Shown here in pieces: positions 5,439 through 7,040 of a DNA stretch of 7,040 nt. Within the stretch, counting starts at the first letter, position 1, and every line of letters begins with the position of its first letter. Under the pieces are notes generated by a model. The model was not told where the DNA came from, did no database searches, and saw nothing but the letters and a program-made list of their open reading frames with translations. Both the position numbers and the translations under genes were made by a program. Source of the DNA: Comamonadaceae bacterium (GTDB lineage Bacteria; Pseudomonadota; Gammaproteobacteria; Burkholderiales; Burkholderiaceae); the NCBI GenBank assembly GCA_947455875.1, contig CANGSD010000063.1:1-7040 (forward strand), in the 5' to 3' direction.

Positions 5439-7040
5439 TCAGGCCGGGTCTGAGAGCCGCAGCAGCTCGGCGCCCTCGGCCACCTGGTCGCCCGGCGCGT
5501 ACAGCACCTCGGCCACCGTGCCGTCGGCAGGTGCCGCAATGGTGTGCTCCATCTTCATGGCCTCCATCACCGCCAACGCCTGCCCCTTGGAAACGAGATC
5601 GCCCGCCTTCACCGCGATCGACACCACCTTGCCTGGCATGGGCGCCGTCAGGCGCCCGCCCTCGGCCTCGCCCTCGCCGGCATGGGCCAGCAGGTCCAGC
5701 GAGACGATGGCGGCGGCACCGCGTGCGGCAAAGACATGGTCGGTCTCGCCCTGTGTGTGCACGGTGACCCGTTCGCGCAGGCCGGCGTAACGCAGGTCGA
5801 TCTGCGATCCCTCGGCCTCGAAGGCCAGCGCGCCGACGGCCTCGCCCACGACCAGATGCAGGCCGCCATCATGTCGGTACGTCAAGTGCGCGCTGGCACG
5901 CTCGCCGCCGAATTCGAATTCAAATCGACGCACAGCCTCACCATGCGAGCGCCAGCCATCGCGGGCGCTGAACGGGTCGCGGCCCGCGCTGGCGCGTTCG
6001 TCCAGGAGCGTGCGCGCCACAGCGGCTGCAGCGGCCAGCGGCAGGGGCACCGTTTGCTGGTAAAACAGGACCGCGGCCTCGCGCGGAATCAGCGCGGTAT
6101 CGAGCTGCGCCTGTGCGAAAGAATCACTGCGCACCACATGCCGCAGAAACTGCACGTTGGTGGCCAGCCCCACGATCTGCGTCTGCGCCAGCGCCGCGTC
6201 GAGGCGGGCGAGTGCCTCCTCGCGCGTGGCGCCGTGCACGATCAGCTTGGCGATCATCGAGTCGTAAAACGGCGAGATCGCATCGCCCTCGCGCACACCG
6301 TCGTCGACCCGAACCGGCGCGCGCGTGAAGCTGCTGCACGCCGGCTTGCGATAGACCTGCAGGGTGCCAGTGGCAGGCAAAAATTTCTTGTCAGGGTTTT
6401 CGGCGCAGATGCGGGCCTCGATGGCGTGGCCGTCGATGCGCAGCTGGTCTTGAGTCAAGGGCAGCGGCTCGCCCGAGGCCACACGCAGCTGCCACTCCAC
6501 CAGATCCAGGCCGGTGATGGCCTCGGTCACCGGGTGCTCGACCTGCAAGCGGGTGTTCATCTCCATGAAGAAGAAGGTCATCTCGCCCGAGGGCTTTTGT
6601 TCGACGATGAATTCAACGGTACCGGCGCCTACGTAATTCACGGCGCGCGCTGCGGCCACGGCCGCCTCACCCATTTGGCGACGCAGCGCGGGCGACAGGC
6701 CCGGCGCGGGCGCTTCTTCCAGCACCTTCTGGTGACGCCGCTGCACCGAGCAATCGCGCTCGAACAGCCAGACGTAGTGGCCCTGCGTGTCGCCAAAGAC
6801 CTGGATCTCGATGTGGCGCGGGCGCTGCACGTATTTTTCGATCAGTACCGCGTCGTCGCCAAAGCTGTTGGCGGCTTCGCGCTTGCAGGACGCCAGCGCG
6901 GCCTCGAAATCAGCGGCCTTGTCGACCGCGCGCATGCCCTTGCCACCGCCGCCGGCACTCGCCTTGATCAGGACGGGATAGCCGATACGCTCGGCTTCGC
7001 CCTGGAGGAACTGCGGCTCTTGACGGCTACCGTGGTAACC
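5439..7040 (-). CDS. mccA: Biotin-dependent acyl-CoA carboxylase alpha subunit, probably 3-methylcrotonyl-CoA carboxylase (N-terminus outside window)
   Basis: The frame is open to the right edge and gives 533 residues; the family is usually about 660-680, so roughly 130-140 N-terminal residues are missing. The first visible residues are GYHGSRQEPQFL, well inside the biotin carboxylase domain, so an ATG at 6935 is internal and not the start. Then come the ATP-grasp glycine loop ASAGGGGKGM (about 6933-6962), the active-site segment EMNTRLQVEHPVTE (6522-6563), a linker/BT region (about 5670-6100) and a C-terminal biotinyl domain (about 5442-5660). That domain has AMKM, whose lysine codon (5553-5555) is the biotin site. 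The enzyme carboxylates biotin with ATP and bicarbonate, and a separate beta subunit transfers CO2 to the acyl-CoA. Domain layout alone would also fit propionyl-, acetyl- or geranyl-CoA carboxylase. The downstream HMG-CoA lyase favours methylcrotonyl-CoA. The beta subunit gene is not in the window. Confidence 0.9.
   Translation of the reverse strand, partial: GYHGSRQEPQFLQGEAERIGYPVLIKASAGGGGKGMRAVDKAADFEAALASCKREAANSFGDDAVLIEKYVQRPRHIEIQVFGDTQGHYVWLFERDCSVQRRHQKVLEEAPAPGLSPALRRQMGEAAVAAARAVNYVGAGTVEFIVEQKPSGEMTFFFMEMNTRLQVEHPVTEAITGLDLVEWQLRVASGEPLPLTQDQLRIDGHAIEARICAENPDKKFLPATGTLQVYRKPACSSFTRAPVRVDDGVREGDAISPFYDSMIAKLIVHGATREEALARLDAALAQTQIVGLATNVQFLRHVVRSDSFAQAQLDTALIPREAAVLFYQQTVPLPLAAAAAVARTLLDERASAGRDPFSARDGWRSHGEAVRRFEFEFGGERASAHLTYRHDGGLHLVVGEAVGALAFEAEGSQIDLRYAGLRERVTVHTQGETDHVFAARGAAAIVSLDLLAHAGEGEAEGGRLTAPMPGKVVSIAVKAGDLVSKGQALAVMEAMKMEHTIAAPADGTVAEVLYAPGDQVAEGAELLRLSDPA

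Noticed and set aside
6933..6935. ATG at 6935 as the start of the carboxylase subunit
   Set aside because: The frame continues to the window edge with typical biotin carboxylase sequence (GYHGSRQEPQFL), and the ATG falls inside the ATP-binding glycine loop.

Overview
The window is a dense, GC-rich stretch of chromosome with almost no non-coding DNA. It looks betaproteobacterial, probably Burkholderiales (Comamonadaceae or Alcaligenaceae type). That placement is inferred from codon use and from a gene order I recognise (biotin-dependent acyl-CoA carboxylase, GhrA-like dehydrogenase, HMG-CoA lyase, YbaK-like protein, DUF1289 protein). No sequence comparison was run. I see no phage, transposon, CRISPR array, tRNA or rRNA.

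Layout. At the left edge is the start of a small membrane protein gene on the minus strand (1-146, cut by the window). A divergent intergenic region (147-243) separates it from a plus-strand two-gene operon. The first gene is a multidomain signalling protein: a cNMP-binding-like fold, a CBS pair, and a DUF294 nucleotidyltransferase with its C-terminal domain. The second is a DEDDh 3'-5' exonuclease that overlaps the first by 4 bases. This operon converges, with a 25-base tail-to-tail overlap, on a minus-strand operon that fills the rest of the window. In its direction of transcription (right to left) that operon reads: the biotin-bearing alpha subunit of an acyl-CoA carboxylase, most likely 3-methylcrotonyl-CoA carboxylase (5' end outside the window); a GhrA-like D-2-hydroxyacid dehydrogenase; HMG-CoA lyase; a YbaK/EbsC-type aminoacyl-tRNA editing-domain protein; and a small DUF1289 four-cysteine protein.

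How the genes work together. Methylcrotonyl-CoA carboxylase and HMG-CoA lyase are the carboxylation and final cleavage steps of leucine/isovalerate degradation, which yields acetyl-CoA and acetoacetate. The beta subunit, isovaleryl-CoA dehydrogenase and methylglutaconyl-CoA hydratase would be expected to the right of the window. The dehydrogenase may handle a 2-keto or 2-hydroxy acid linked to this pathway or may simply be glyoxylate/hydroxypyruvate reductase. The last two genes have no known link to leucine catabolism but are packed tightly with it (gaps of 20 bases or fewer, or 4-base overlaps). The plus-strand pair is a recurrent but functionally unassigned nucleotidyltransferase-exonuclease module. 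It is the part of this window with the most unexplained biology.

Most of the content is recognisable housekeeping and catabolic DNA. I found no convincing evidence of a wholly new system; the findings are modest, specific leads.
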